From: Prosopocoilus inquinatus
Lineage: Eukaryota; Arthropoda; Insecta; Coleoptera; Lucanidae
Assembly: GCA_036172665.1 (NCBI GenBank)
Contig: CM069871.1
Coordinates: 1,612,001-1,676,000, forward strand
Direction of reading: 5' to 3'
Length of the DNA: 64,000 nt
Every line of letters begins with the position of its first letter. The stretch's first letter is position 1. The notes under the pieces were generated by a model. It was not told where the DNA came from, ran no database searches, and saw only the letters and a program-made list of their open reading frames with translations. Shown piece after piece: positions 9,611 through 21,180 of the stretch. Both the position numbers and the translations under genes were made by a program.

Positions 9611-11195
9611 GAGCCAGCGACAGATTTACTGAAGTCATTTCAACGAGCCTGAAAATTAGTAGAAAAGTGACCGCAAAGGCTCTGAACACAGAACCGCGCG
9701 TCTTACATGGTCTGAGAAGAGAAGAGGGTTAGCTCAGAAGATAGGAAAAAATATGCCTACCTAAGGGTGTATCAACAAGGCTGATTTTTTAATAGTCGGT
9801 TAAATTTATTGCACATCAGTCGTAATAAACGCCTACTCAAGTTATTTTAATATTAAAATTTGAAGTTATTAACGAGCAAATATTAAGCGAGTAGGTCAAA
9901 GTCAGAAATTAATTCGTTTCTATGGCGCATTCTATCATTCTTTTACGGTTTTTCAGTAAAGCTAGCTTTATCTCTCTGAATTCTCTATAAGGTGTGTACT
10001 GCGTTCTGCAGGATTAATTTCTTTTGAACTTGGCCTACTCGATTAATATGTAACTATTTTGTCTGATGAACGATTTTCCTTTCCGGTCATCTCAGAGTGT
10101 AAGACGCTCGGTTCTGTGTAAGATAAAATGGGCTTCAGGATGATAACAAAAAGAATTTTCGTAAATTTGTGCGAAGGAAGTGAAACAAGCGTACCCGAAA
10201 ATATCTTGTTTGGGTGCAATAAAGTATACTTGGAAATATTTTTTTCTTGACGGCGAGGATAAACGGTTTCAGGAAATATAAACACTTAATGCGCGCAGAC
10301 CTTCATCATGGCGAGAGTGACGAGTGACACTTCTTTTATACTCGGATCAGTCCATCCTCTTTTGGAAAGCACGATTTTCAATATCTGTTTCAGACATGGC
10401 GCAAATACTGTCAGCAATAAAATCATTGAATGAATCAGTTAAAATTAGGTCCTATTTTCATAAATGCTGTAAAAATGTGAAATCGTTTCAGATTAATAGT
10501 AAAACTGAAAACAAACAACAAAAAAGAATTAACAAAAAATTCATTTTTTATAATTGATTGATCTTGCAGTCGGAGGTCACGTTGTATTCTTAACTCAGAC
10601 GGATCCGATCAAGACGCAGCTAATAATGATCCGATCAAGAAGTAGCTAATAAAAAAAAATGTCTGTAACTATGATGTTTCATACATCGTGTACTTTCAAT
10701 AATTAAAATAATATTTTCGTGTTTCTTTACACTGTTATAATTGTTATTTATTTCCATTTATATAGAATGGTTTATTGAATTAAATTCGTGTTAGCCGTTG
10801 CCATAAATTAAAATTGAATTAATTTTCCATTTCACTAATCCCTATCATAAGCGTAACAATGTTTTCATTCGAGCGCAGACAAATTTCAAAACAAAAAACA
10901 ATTTCTCCGGCAAGCTAATTTGATTTTGTGAAAATTAATCATACACTGTGATCAAGAACGACTGGATGTGCCGCTCTGCAATTTTCTTTTTATTGTCCGC
11001 TCGACGCGACTGCGACGTCGTGTAGAAATTATGATTGATGTCTTTACGGATTGAAAGATTGATATTATTTCCGAAATATTTAATAATAACACTATTGTTG
11101 ACCACAGCGCATGTCTACACTTCAGTTTCTCTCTTTTATTCACCTCAATTCTTTTAGGATTTGTGTATTTGAACATATAACTAATTCAAGGCCAT
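9611..11195. other. Non-coding, no feature recognised
   Basis: AT-rich sequence between two copies of the same hairpin MITE. A short near-duplicate, gatccgatcaagacgcagct / gatccgatcaagaagtagct, sits at about 10600-10650. No exon is seen. Confidence 0.45.
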
Positions 11196-11347
11196 TAAGG
11201 CCCGGTTTCTGGAAGCAATTTATGGGCCGATTAGTTTAACTAAGGGTTAGAATGTGACATACGTTATGTTATGCTGCCTACTATGTCATATTCTAATCAT
11301 TAGTTAAACTAATCGGCCCATAAATCGCTTCCAGAAACCGGGCCTTA
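11196..11347. mobile_element. Near-perfect hairpin MITE, copy 2
   Basis: Same family, length and orientation as 9460-9610, with only scattered differences and TA flanks. Little divergence between the copies suggests fairly recent spread. Confidence 0.85.
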
Positions 11348-11371
11348 GACCTTAATAATTAATGATAAGAT

Positions 11372-11632
11372 AAAATAGCGACATCCTGCGATCGTTTTTC
11401 AACCTATCAGCGACATCCTGCGATCGTTTTTCAACCTGATAGGTTATAAAACGGTCGCAGGATATCGCTACTATATCTTTTTATTACTTTCACATCGCCT
11501 TGTGAATCTCCTCGTACAAGTCGTTTTGGTTTCGAGCTACGTTTCTGCTGAAGAAGTCCCAAATAGGGCTGAAACAGCTGTACAGAGAGATCCGCTGCAA
11601 TTAAAAACGATTTCCAACAAAATTCCAAATAA
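11372..11632 (+). mobile_element. Small HHR-bearing dispersed element (intact motif)
   Basis: The left end has two direct copies of agcgacatcctgcgatcg (about 11379 and 11410), followed by its inverted form near 11452-11470, so the end folds back. The right end is ctgcaattaaaaacgattt, shared with the copy at 2504-2660. The hammerhead at 11542-11588 is the only recognisable functional part. No protein is encoded. Confidence 0.65.
11542..11588 (+). ncRNA. Type I hammerhead ribozyme motif, all core positions present
   Basis: Stem I is tttctg (11542-11547) with cagaga (11583-11588). The core CTGAAGA is at 11548-11554. Stem II pairs agtcc with gggct around a short A-rich loop. GAAA is at 11571-11574. 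Stem III has two pairs (A-U, C-G) closed by agct, then the triplet GUA with predicted cleavage after A11582. Every conserved position of the hammerhead core is met. Activity is inferred. Confidence 0.82.
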
Positions 11633-11959
11633 TTAAGATCTAAATTACCAATTATCAATTATCGGTGTCAAACTTGTTAGTTTAACTTCTTGCAGCTTTA
11701 AATTTTTTTTTATCTATTACTTTATTTGGTATTTGGTTCAGCTTGTTTGTGTCTATAAATCATAAAAAGATAAACAAAAATACTAAATTCATTCCCAATC
11801 AGTTAATGACTTGTCTTTGTAGATGATAGAATTTCTGAACGCCTATAGATAACAGCCAGTTTCGATATTCGTTAATTGAAAAATTTCATTTTTAATTTTA
11901 ATTTCTATTTCTCGACTCATGCTCAATAATATGCATAAAAAAATTGTAGATAATCATCG
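11633..11959. other. Non-coding, no feature recognised
   Basis: AT-rich spacer between the hammerhead element and the 347-bp array. Confidence 0.4.
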
Positions 11960-12259
11960 TTCTTCGGGCAAATTTTAAAACAACAGTTAAGTTGCGACAT
12001 CGCGCGGCTAATCTTGAGCCTAAAATTTATTTCTTTGTTTATTTAGTGAGAAAACACGCTACCGAAAATCCAAACGGTGCGAGAGATACCAAAAATAAAC
12101 ATATAATATAGACTAAACTAAAATAAACTTGTGTGATAATTGACAAACATCAAGCAATATGCTGTTTAATGACAAGTCATTAAATCCAACGCTATTACAA
12201 CAAAATTTGCAATTTTGAAAGAGTACAAACGGTTTTGATCGCAGTGGAATCCTCAAGCA

Positions 12260-12305
12260 TTCTCCGAATAGCTATTTCAGCTCTGGTTGGGGCCTTACCG
12301 GAGAA
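12260..12305 (-). ncRNA. Hammerhead-like module, monomer 1 (core damaged)
   Basis: On the - strand, ttctccg and cggagaa pair perfectly as stem I. Stem II is ggcc with a loop, GAAA follows, and stem III is atagctat. The core reads CGGTAA where CTGATGA is expected, so it is short by one base and substituted. Confidence 0.55.
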
Positions 12306-12606
12306 GAGTTCCTGGAGAACTCCACTGTAATCTCACCGACCATTTTACTTGCGCTTAGAAACGAATAAACAAGTGAACAACAGGTTGTGTTGCGCGAAAA
12401 TTCGATTCCACGCGTAATCATTATTCTTCGAGCAAATTTTATAATGAAAGGTTAGATTGCGACATCGCGCGGCTAATTTTCAACCGAAACTTCCGTGAAA
12501 ATTGACGAAAATCAAACAATTTGCTGTTTAATAAGTTATCAAAGTCAAAGCGGCCAAAATTTAAAAATAGTACGGGCGGTTTGGATTGCAATGGAATTCC
12601 GAAGCA

Positions 12607-12652
12607 TTCTCTGAATAGCTATTTCAGTTCTGGTTGGGGCCTTATCGGAGAA
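12607..12652 (-). ncRNA. Hammerhead-like module, monomer 2 (core damaged)
   Basis: Same layout as monomer 1. The core reads CGATAA, which equals the consensus with U4 missing and G8 changed. GAAA, stem III (atagctat) and most of stem I are kept. Confidence 0.55.
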
Positions 12653-12953
12653 GAATTTCTGGAGAACTCCACTGCAATCTCACCGACCGTTCTACTTGCG
12701 CTTAGAAACGAATAAACAAGCGAACAACAGGTTGTGTTGCGCGCAAATTCGATTCCACGCGTAATCATTATTCTTCGAACAAATTTTATAATGAAAGGTT
12801 AGATTGCGACATCGCGCGGCTAATTTTCAACCGAAACTTCCGTGAAAATTGACGAAAATCAAACAATTTGCTGCTTAATAAGTCATCAAAGTCAAAGCGG
12901 CCAAAATTTTAAAAAAGTACAGGCGGTTTTGATTGCAATGGAATTCCGAAGCA

Positions 12954-12999
12954 TTCTCTGAATAGCTATTTCAGTTCTGGTTGGGGCCTTACCGGAGAA
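12954..12999 (-). ncRNA. Hammerhead-like module, monomer 3 (core damaged)
   Basis: Same layout. The core reads CGGTAA. It matches monomer 1 in the core and monomer 2 in the 3' strand of stem I, which suggests exchange between monomers. Confidence 0.55.
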
Positions 13000-13300
13000 G
13001 AATTGCTGGAGAACTCCACTGCAATCTCACCGACCATTCTACTTGCGCTTAGAAACGAATAAACAAGTGAACAACAGGTTGTGTTGCGCGCAAATTCGAT
13101 TCCACGCGTAATCATTATTCTTCGAGCAAATTTTATAATGAAAGGTTAGATTGCGACATCGCGCGGCTAATTTTCAACCGAAACTTCCGTGAAAATTGAC
13201 GAACAACAAACAATTTGCTGCTTAATAAGTCATCAAAGTCAAAGCGGCCAAAATTTAAAAAAAGTACGGGCGGTTTTGATTGCAATGGAATTCCGAAGCA

Positions 13301-13346
13301 TTCCCTGAATAGCTATTTCGGCTTTGGTTGGGGCCTCATCGCAGAC
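13301..13346 (-). ncRNA. Hammerhead-like module, monomer 4 (one core base missing)
   Basis: The core reads CGATGA followed by the conserved GG of stem II. This is the hammerhead consensus lacking only U4. Of the four tandem modules it is closest to an intact ribozyme. Confidence 0.58.
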
Positions 13347-13409
13347 GCGTTACAGGAGGACTCCACTTGAGCCTCATCGATCCTTGGAAACGGTAAACAT
13401 GCAAACAAC

Positions 13410-13560
13410 GGGGTTAGATTCGGAGTAAAAGCGATTCCAAGCGCAAGTCGGTGAGATTGCAGTGAAGTTCTCGGTTTGTCTTTTGCTGATGAGGCCCAAA
13501 CCACGGATGAAATAGCTATTTAGAGGGGGCTGGAGGATTTCGATGCAATCATCAAACCCG
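13410..13560 (+). mobile_element. Head-to-head HHR module next to the array
   Basis: A + strand module follows the - strand array. It is bounded by gattgcagtgaa and a gatgcaatc end. The motif at 13479-13527 has core CTGATGA (13486-13492), GAAA (13509-13512), stem III atagctat, triplet AUU, and a stem I made of G-U and A-U pairs. Stem II has a mismatch. The core is intact, unlike the tandem copies. Confidence 0.6.
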
Positions 13561-15825
13561 ACTTAAAATCTTAAAATTTTGGCAACTTTTTCAAAACAGA
13601 GTTGTCAACGAAATAGCGAAACGTATGTAGATTTTTCTAACGTTTCCAAAGTTCTTTAAGAAATAATCACAATTTTATTATTTGATGATAAATTAATAAT
13701 GCAGTTAGTTTTATGTATCGTAGATCGTAGAAGATTTTCGAGTTTTGATTGGTTTTTGGTTTTACACACCACGAGTAATCAAAACGAATTAACTTTTTAG
13801 CAACATAATTTAGACAAATAATAATGGAAAGAGAAATTAGAAATTGATGAAATAGTAAACTGCAGGAAGTTTTTCAATTTGTTTATCATGAGATTAATTT
13901 CAAACCAGAAAAGAGACGCATTTTAAACCGTTCAGAACTCTGTAGTTAAATAAACTACAAAATAAAATAAATTAATAATAAAATAAGAATGGATTTGTCT
14001 AATCTACTCAGCAAGCTTTTACTAAAATTTATTAAAAAAATATATAGTTCCAGGAGCTTTGTTTAAATATAAGATAATTATGCTCGATTGCAACAATGTT
14101 TTAAACAAGAACTTAAGTTTAAACATTTATGCGTCATTACCAATCACATCCTGATTGACACTTAAACTTTATTTAAGTATTTAACTTAGAACTTATACAT
14201 GAAATGTCATATTCAAAGCACGTCTTAAATTTAAACTTAAAATATTGCAAAAATTACAGAAAAATACTTTATTTTAAATTTCTCTGATCTCTTGCAACTT
14301 TCAAGGTTTATAAAAGGTTTACATTTAGACAGAGGCGTAACGTTAGGTTCGTGGAGCGTCGCATCTCCGCCACTGGCGAACGAAACAGTTAAGTTTCTGT
14401 TTTTTTAATTTAATAATTTTTTCTTATTTTATTATTACTTTGCTTTTATTATTTCATGACACATCCTATTTGTTTATTTGATTTAATTTAAAAATTAGTT
14501 AAGTAAGCATTGTGTTTTATTAAATTTGTCGTTCTTTTGTTTTTTTAAAAAAAAGGAAAACTACAAACAAAATAGCAATTTCTCTTCGCTGAACAAAAAA
14601 AGCGAATTGTCTTTTTTTTTTTTTATTGACTTCTCTGCTCTGCCCGTTTTATCTTAGTTGGAAATTTTATGAAAAGTGTGCTGTCATTGACATTCCATTG
14701 TTAAAATTTTATTGGTAAACTTCGTGCACCCGCTTCAATAACGCCCCTTGATAAATGTAAAGGCGCCTCCATACAGGAATTCTAGAGCAACTTTCAGAAA
14801 CTTCTTGTTGTTATAGGACTTTTGCGCCGGAACTATTTTAGTTCTCAAAAGTTTATTCAGATGCATCGGTTTTGGTCTTGTTGGGTTCACTCGCTGGCCG
14901 GGGGTTAACAAAAAGTCAACATTCAAGAGATGATCTATACTATACAAAAGGTATATGTAGATATGTAGTTCCCTTCAACAAGCATTTACTTACTTATGTC
15001 TTACCATCAATGAGAAGATTTGATTTGGTTTTCTTCATTCTTTTTTTGAATAATTCATTTACAAAGGTATCGAACATTTTTAGAACAATCAATTTTGACC
15101 AGATAAGCATTTGTTCGGCAAATAGATTTTGATGAAATTTGTAAAAGCATTGCGTTGGGAGATGATTTTTAGCCACCGAGGTGAACGCCCACTTTTTAAT
15201 TCGGACGAAAACAAAAGCGCGTCGCTTAGGCCCGACCCAAGGGGTTGAAACCCGAACAGAAAATCGTTTTTTCTTTGTCCGCCTTACCTTTTACATGTTC
15301 ACGTGAACTAGAACGAACTAAGTGTTTGGGCGAATGTTCATGTTCGCACCGTCACAGAGCGGCGACGAGGTTCGAAGAGGATGCGTAAAGGATGAAGCAT
15401 CCCTAGCTACTGGGGTGCAGCATCCCTTTAGCGCTTCTTTGGCAGGCGGAGGAGCTCGAACGGACCCGAAACTCGAAAGTCAATACTGGGTCGGTGTGTG
15501 CGGCTCAATTCGTAGGGCGGATCGGAATTACGGCATAAACGGTCGAATCTCGATGAACGGGCCTAATAAATTCGTTACCAACTGGTCCAACCCCACGACC
15601 GGATCATGTTATGGTGTGGTGGGTGCCCTATTCATTAATCCAATTCAACTTCCACCGTTACAATATTAATTCTGGGCCTGCCGGAAATTAGGTGCGGTGA
15701 AAGTTTCCGCCGCGTTCGGGGAAACTTTTATAGACACCGGGGAAACAAGTTTCATATTTTTATAACACCTAACTTCAAGGATCCCATCAATTTGACCGAT
15801 AAATACTATCAAAAGGAGATTTTTT
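13561..15825. other. Non-coding, mostly AT-rich; a more GC-rich patch at 15.2-15.7 kb
   Basis: No exon is supported. The 15322-15669 patch is richer in GC and opens a frame of 115 codons, but it has no recognisable domain or splice context. A TATA-like actttTATAgacac lies near 15726. The patch could be a promoter or untranslated exon of an unseen gene. Confidence 0.4.
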
Positions 15826-16510
15826 TTTGATTGGGTATGATCAAGGAAAAACGGATATTTGATTTACTGAGAAGATATCATACCTCATAAAAGAAAAGGG
15901 AACCAGTTAGATGGCAAATCCAATTTTTGGGAGCCAGTATAATCAAAGATGAGGGTATGATTATGAAAAAAGGTGACCAGCTCTATTTATGAGATTAAAC
16001 TTTGAAATAAAAGAGGTTGTCGTTAGATAATAAATCCAATGGTTGAAAAGTTTACTTCAATCTAGTTCATTCCATTTAAAAAATGATCAAAAAAATTTTT
16101 GGATGGGGTACAATTTTGGATAAGCCATTATGTTCGTTCCACCAAAGAGGGTATGCTTCAAAATAAATCTAACAATTAGATGGCAAATCCAACTGGACCT
16201 CCTGAATCCAGTTCCCATTTTCGTGACCAAAGATTAGGTACGATTATGGAAAAGGACATTTGATCTACTAAGGAGATTATATCTTGAAATTAAGCTTCGT
16301 TATAAAAATAAAACTATATCAGTTAGATGTTGAATCTCCTTGAATCCAGTTCGGATTCGGACGATGATCAAAGATGATCGTGAAGTCTTCTTGAATCCAA
16401 TCCCCATTTTCATGGTCAAATAGCTTTCTGATTAGGATATGATCGTGACAAAAGGTAATCCGCTCTATGAAGGGACTGTACTTTCAAATCAAGCTAAATT
16501 ATAAAAAAAA
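15826..16510. repeat. Degenerate tandem repeat related to the 18-19 kb array
   Basis: Diverged units of roughly 120-230 bp share gggtatgatt, ttagatggcaaatccaa and tgaatccagttc words. The last unit (ctttcaaatcaagctaaatt) resembles the sequence near 18150 where the cleaner array resumes. Confidence 0.5.
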
Positions 16511-18110
16511 AAATATTTTTTTATACTTTTATTTTATTTAGGCTCATACAAATTCACGATTCAAGCGTTGGGGATACCGCTAAACGACTGACTCCCCCAA
16601 CACGCCCTCAAATGTCAAATTGTGCTTTCAAGAAAGCAAATACCTGTGAGGTACTCCATGGCTTCGGTGGAATTTTCTAATTCTAATCATAATTCGACGA
16701 AAAACAGAAGACGTTTTGCAAAAAAGATCAAACTGACTCAAAGACAGGTGTGATGGGTCCTCTTCTAAAAGGAGGGGCATTGCCTACAGATATATTTTTC
16801 GATTTTCGAAGTTAGTTCGCAAATTTAATCAAAAAAGAAAGACGGAAAATCCTGAAAAACACAAGAGACCAAAGGCGAAATATCGTGAAGACCTCAAAAA
16901 GAAAAAAAAAAAATAGAAGGAATTCTTGAAAATTGCAAGATCTCTTTGCCTCGTCCAAAGAGGGCAGTCTTCTTCTTTCGTGCAGTTCCAAAACAAAGAT
17001 ATTTAACTTTTTCTCAATTCTGCTAAGAGTCGTTTTCTATCTTCTTTTATTTGGTTAGATTCTTTAATCGAAGCCCATTGGAGCAGTCTATTTTGGCTTA
17101 CATATATCGACGACTCTGTGATTAGCATATTTAGTATTGTGTTCATTTACTGTTGATGTTTCCCAATTGAAACAAGAGGAAGCAAGAGAATAGCAAAAAG
17201 AAAGCAAAAGAATCAACGAAGAAAGGAACTTATAATGTATAAAATGGTGCTGCGGACTTTGAAAGGAGAATTGTTACAAGAATGGTGCGCTTGATTTCCT
17301 TGCAACGAAGGGAAGAAATGGTACAGCTCCAAAAGATAGCTTGAGATAGAGATAAAAAAGAAGGACAATTACTATTTGTTCCCGAATCCCGTTCTAATTA
17401 AAACTTAACGTCCTTGGGAGTTGAATATATTTTCATGAATAAAAGGATTACAGAGGTAATAAGCTGTATTTGAAAGGACGGTTTGCACGAACTAAAACCA
17501 ACGTGACATAAGCAAGAACCAACGAGTACCAATTTGACGTAAGAGAACTCCAATAGCGTCAAAGGTCAAATTGTAACTACCTGTCGAAATACTAGCTCGC
17601 AAAAACCTGTAGTTGACATAAACTAATTCGATAAAAAAAAAACGGCGACGGAATTATTTTGCTCTCCAACTGCGTGAAATAATAATTCCGAGCGGATCTC
17701 ACGAAACATATGAAATACGTTCGCACTCGTTTATGAAAGACGTCGCAGTCCTATTTAAAACATAGAATAGAATCTCCCAACAATATTATTTATTTAAAAC
17801 CACAAAGGAGTGCACATGCATCGAGAATTTTACATTAATTTAAGGCCGGAGTATTTTAAAACGAAAGCTCAAACAAGCGTCTAAGATAAAACGCAAGGCG
17901 AGAGATCATTTGAAGTTTGCTAAATTAATCATTCCAGCGACGACGAAGACGATTATAAAAAACTGTCTTTTATCGCAATAACGACGAAATGGGTGCGGCG
18001 TGAAGCACTTGAAACACAAAAAGAATTCTTTAATATTGTGAAGTTGGAAATAAATGCGAGTCAAACGGAATATACAGGTCGTTCCCTAAAAGAGATTTCC
18101 ACACCGTAAC
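16511..18110. other. About 1.6 kb without repeats, between two parts of one repeat field
   Basis: No coding signal. It may be an insertion into the repeat field, since similar units border both sides. I could not find terminal repeats. Confidence 0.4.
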
Positions 18111-19145
18111 AGAGGAAAGTTGTCCCGCTCTACCGGATGAGGAGAATATACTTTGAAATAAAGCTACATTATAAAATGGGAGGTCTTCAATTGATGATTT
18201 TTTTTTAATTCAGTTCGCATTTCATGATTAGAAAAGTTTGTTTATAGGACATGATTTTCGATAGAGGATGTCTGCTTTACTGTACTGTACTCAAATGGAA
18301 AAAGGGGCGTGGCTTCCTCTTCAAATGCATTTGCATTTCTGCGTATCTGCAAGATCAAAGGACACCGTCAAAGTCGTAGATGTCTATTATCCGGGTTTGT
18401 TTGTACAGCTATATTATAAACTGGGACGTCTTCAATTGTTGAAATTTCTTTGAATCCAGTTCGCATTTCATGATTAAGGAAGTTTGTTTATAGGACATGA
18501 TTTTCGATAGAGGATGTCTGCTTTACTGTACTGTACTCAAATGGAAAAAGGGGCGTGGCTTCCTCTTAAAATGCATTTGCATTTCTGCGTATCTGCAAGA
18601 TCAAAGGACACTGTCAAAGTCGTAGATGTCTATTATCCGGGTTTGTTTGTAAAGCTGTATTATAAAATGGGACGTTTTCAATTGTTGAAATTTCTTTGAA
18701 TCCAGTTCGCATTTCATGATTAAGGAAGTTTGTTTATAGGACATGATTTTCGATAGAGGATGTCTGCTTTACTGTACTGTACTCAAATGGAAAAGGGGCG
18801 TGGCTTCCTCTTAAAATGCATTTGAATTTCTGCGTACCTGCAAGATCAAAGGACACCGTCAAATTCGTAGATGTTAATTGTCCGGGTTTGTTTGTAAAGC
18901 TACATTATAAAATGGGACGTCTTCAATTGATGATTTTTTTTTAAATCCAGTCCGCATTTCATGATTAGAGAAGTTTGTTTACAGGACATGATTTTCGACA
19001 GAGGATGTCTGCTTTACTGTACTGTACTGTACTCAAATGAAAAAAGGGGCGTGGCTTCCTCTTAAAGTGCATTTGCATTTCTGCGTATCTGCAAGATCAA
19101 AGGACACCGTCAAAGTCGTAGATGTGAATTACCCGGGTTTGTTTT
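18111..19145. repeat. Tandem array, 246-bp monomer, about four copies
   Basis: The landmark atgtctgctttactgtactg recurs at 18267, 18513, 18759 and 19005. Copies differ by scattered substitutions. The last has an extra tgtac unit and is cut short at tttgttttagacg. The 61-codon frames in the copies are repeats, not genes. Confidence 0.85.
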
Positions 19146-19533
19146 AGACGCGCTTCTTGTCTTAAACGAACAACTGCGTCAACGTCAAACGATACCGCGT
19201 TTATTCTGGTTTAACTTTATTGCTGTTTCCGGTTCTGAGAACACGACGGAGAGTTTAACTTGCGTTTACACTTGACCTTTCATACCATTGGTCTTCCCCT
19301 GTCTTTAGTCTTATCCAAAATCTCTGTAGATTATAGAAGGCTTTACTTTAAATTTTTATCAACCGATTGTTTCTACCGAAGATGCCATGACGGAGAAAAA
19401 AAAAATGCAGAAAAAACGTGATGGCCAAAAATCAACGGGGTTGACCAAGATAACATGGAGAACATAACCTCATTGTTTGTTCAAACTGTCTGTTTGAAAG
19501 TTCGTCGATTCTCTCGCATTCGATTCGACTCAG
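19146..19533. other. Non-coding, no feature recognised
   Basis: Spacer between the 246-bp array and a T-rich block. Nothing supportable. Confidence 0.4.
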
Positions 19534-19910
19534 TTGGTTTTATGGAATCTATATTTTCGTTTTATCTTCGTCCAGATCGTCTTTTGTTTTCTGTTTTATT
19601 CCTTATTTGACCAGCCAAGTATCATCGAATTTTTAATGTATAATCAATTGAGCGATCTTTCTTTTTTTTCTTTTATTCTATTTCATTGTTTTGTTTTTAT
19701 TTTTTACCTATCAATTTATCATCTTTTTATGATTCGATTTTTTAATTATCAACTGATCGTCTTTTGTTTTTTTTTTTTCTTGTAACTCGATTCTAGTCCA
19801 ATTTATTTGATGCCGCCAATCGATCCCTATTTTTGTTTTCTCTTTTATCCTGTTCGACTTTATCTAATTTTTAAATTATTAATTGATCGTCTTTTCTGTT
19901 AACATTTCAA
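19534..19910 (+). repeat. T-rich block of the GATCGTCTTTTGTTT family
   Basis: gatcgtcttttgtttt-type words recur at about 19577, 19757 and 19884 in a very T-rich context. The same word, either strand, marks blocks at 6.2-6.96, 23.7-25.1, 52.8-53.56, 55.86-57.19 and 60.1-60.5 kb. Confidence 0.55.
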
Positions 19911-21180
19911 ATAGCATTTTTTGTTCTGATTAAAATTCGTCAGTTTTTGCAAAAACAATTGACTTACTGAGTTACACACAATGTTTATTTTCGGTCTATT
20001 TTTATCGACGATCCCCATTTGTTTTTGCCACTCATATAAATAAAAAATAATCTTTCTGGCTTTCGAAGGAGTTCGATAGTTGGATGGATCGACAGTACGA
20101 CATTGCAAAAGCCAATGATCCACGATTTTCTTTTTTATTCTATTATTTGGCTTATATTCCTTGACGATTTATTGAACAGATTCACATTAACGTTAATTGA
20201 AATTTAAAGCTCGAATCAATTGAAAACCTTCTCCGGAATCTAAGAATTTATCGATTCCGCTTGTCTCACGATTTAAAAACACAATTTTATCTCGCCCCAC
20301 TTAAGAAAATAAATTATTCAAAGTTCGTACTGCCCTAATCCGAGAATATCTCGGACTCCGACGACCCTCCCCCCTCCGCCCCTCTTTCGGCTCGCCGGAT
20401 GACTTAGTTCGCCATAAATTTTCTTTTCCCTTTATAACTTTCCCGAGTAATATTTGGAAATGAGGTCGGATTGATACATGCGCGTCGCATGCAAATACAC
20501 CCTATTAAACAACATCAGCAAAAAGAAAAAAAGAAAACTTTTCCTAAACGAGACTTCTTCGCAGATAATTTATTTTCATCCTGGGGAAAGGACTTTTCTC
20601 TGACTCGTCTCCGGCCGGTTGGTTTGGCTTGTTTGTTCGTTCATTTGATTTCATATCTTTTTTTTTTCTTCTTTTCGAGGGAATTAATTTTACTGCTGCT
20701 ATCGTAGGATCTGCTGATGCAGGCGAAGTTACGGCGAGCGCGTCTCCGGAGGAAGGGATTATCGTCGTGACCCAAAAAAATATTATTTTCTTATCTGACA
20801 AAACAACGACATTCGTTCGTTTTACGATCCAATTTTGCCCGTCGAGATTCTTATTGAAATAAACGAATCGAACGTAATTCGCTGCTTTGGTGGCTGGAGA
20901 ACTTAATGCGTTTTTACAAAAAAAGAAAAATGAGTATAATGAAATGAGTTGAGGTTTCTGTATCTTAAACTAAAGTCAAGATCTATGTATGTAGTGAAAT
21001 ATTCAGAAGGTAGATAATCAAGTGTGTTGTTCTTGGTCCTACTTATTAATTCACCGGATCTCTGTTAGCCTCTCACGTAAATTATAAACACGCCGTCAGG
21101 AAAGAGCTTAAACTGGATGTTGGTAGTGGATTATCCGTATTATACCGATTGAAGATTTCCACTTTAGCCAATAGCAGTCT
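19911..21180. other. Non-coding; GC-richer patch at 20.34-20.8 kb
   Basis: There is no exon with splice sites or a recognisable protein. The patch around 20340-20400 is C-rich on the + strand and may be regulatory. Confidence 0.4.

Larger units (their letters stand above)
11960..13400 (-). repeat. 347-bp tandem array with a hammerhead-like module per monomer (retrozyme-like)
   Basis: The same landmark recurs at 12260, 12607, 12954 and 13301, an exact 347-bp period. Each monomer has a conserved part (gattgcgacatcgcgcggct, aattttcaaccgaaacttcc) and a foldback module bounded by gattgcaatgga and tccactgcaatc. The first monomer is more diverged. On the - strand the module reads as a degraded hammerhead. 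Established knowledge: animal retrozymes are tandem repeats of a few hundred bases carrying type I HHRs that yield small circular RNAs. Assigning this array to that class is inference. Confidence 0.7.

Noticed and set aside
15322..15669. 115-codon open frame in a GC-richer patch
   Set aside because: No recognisable domain, signal peptide or splice context; composition alone explains the lack of stops.
20340..20800. CpG-island-like promoter with first exon
   Set aside because: The GC-rich patch is short and no splice-linked coding segment follows.
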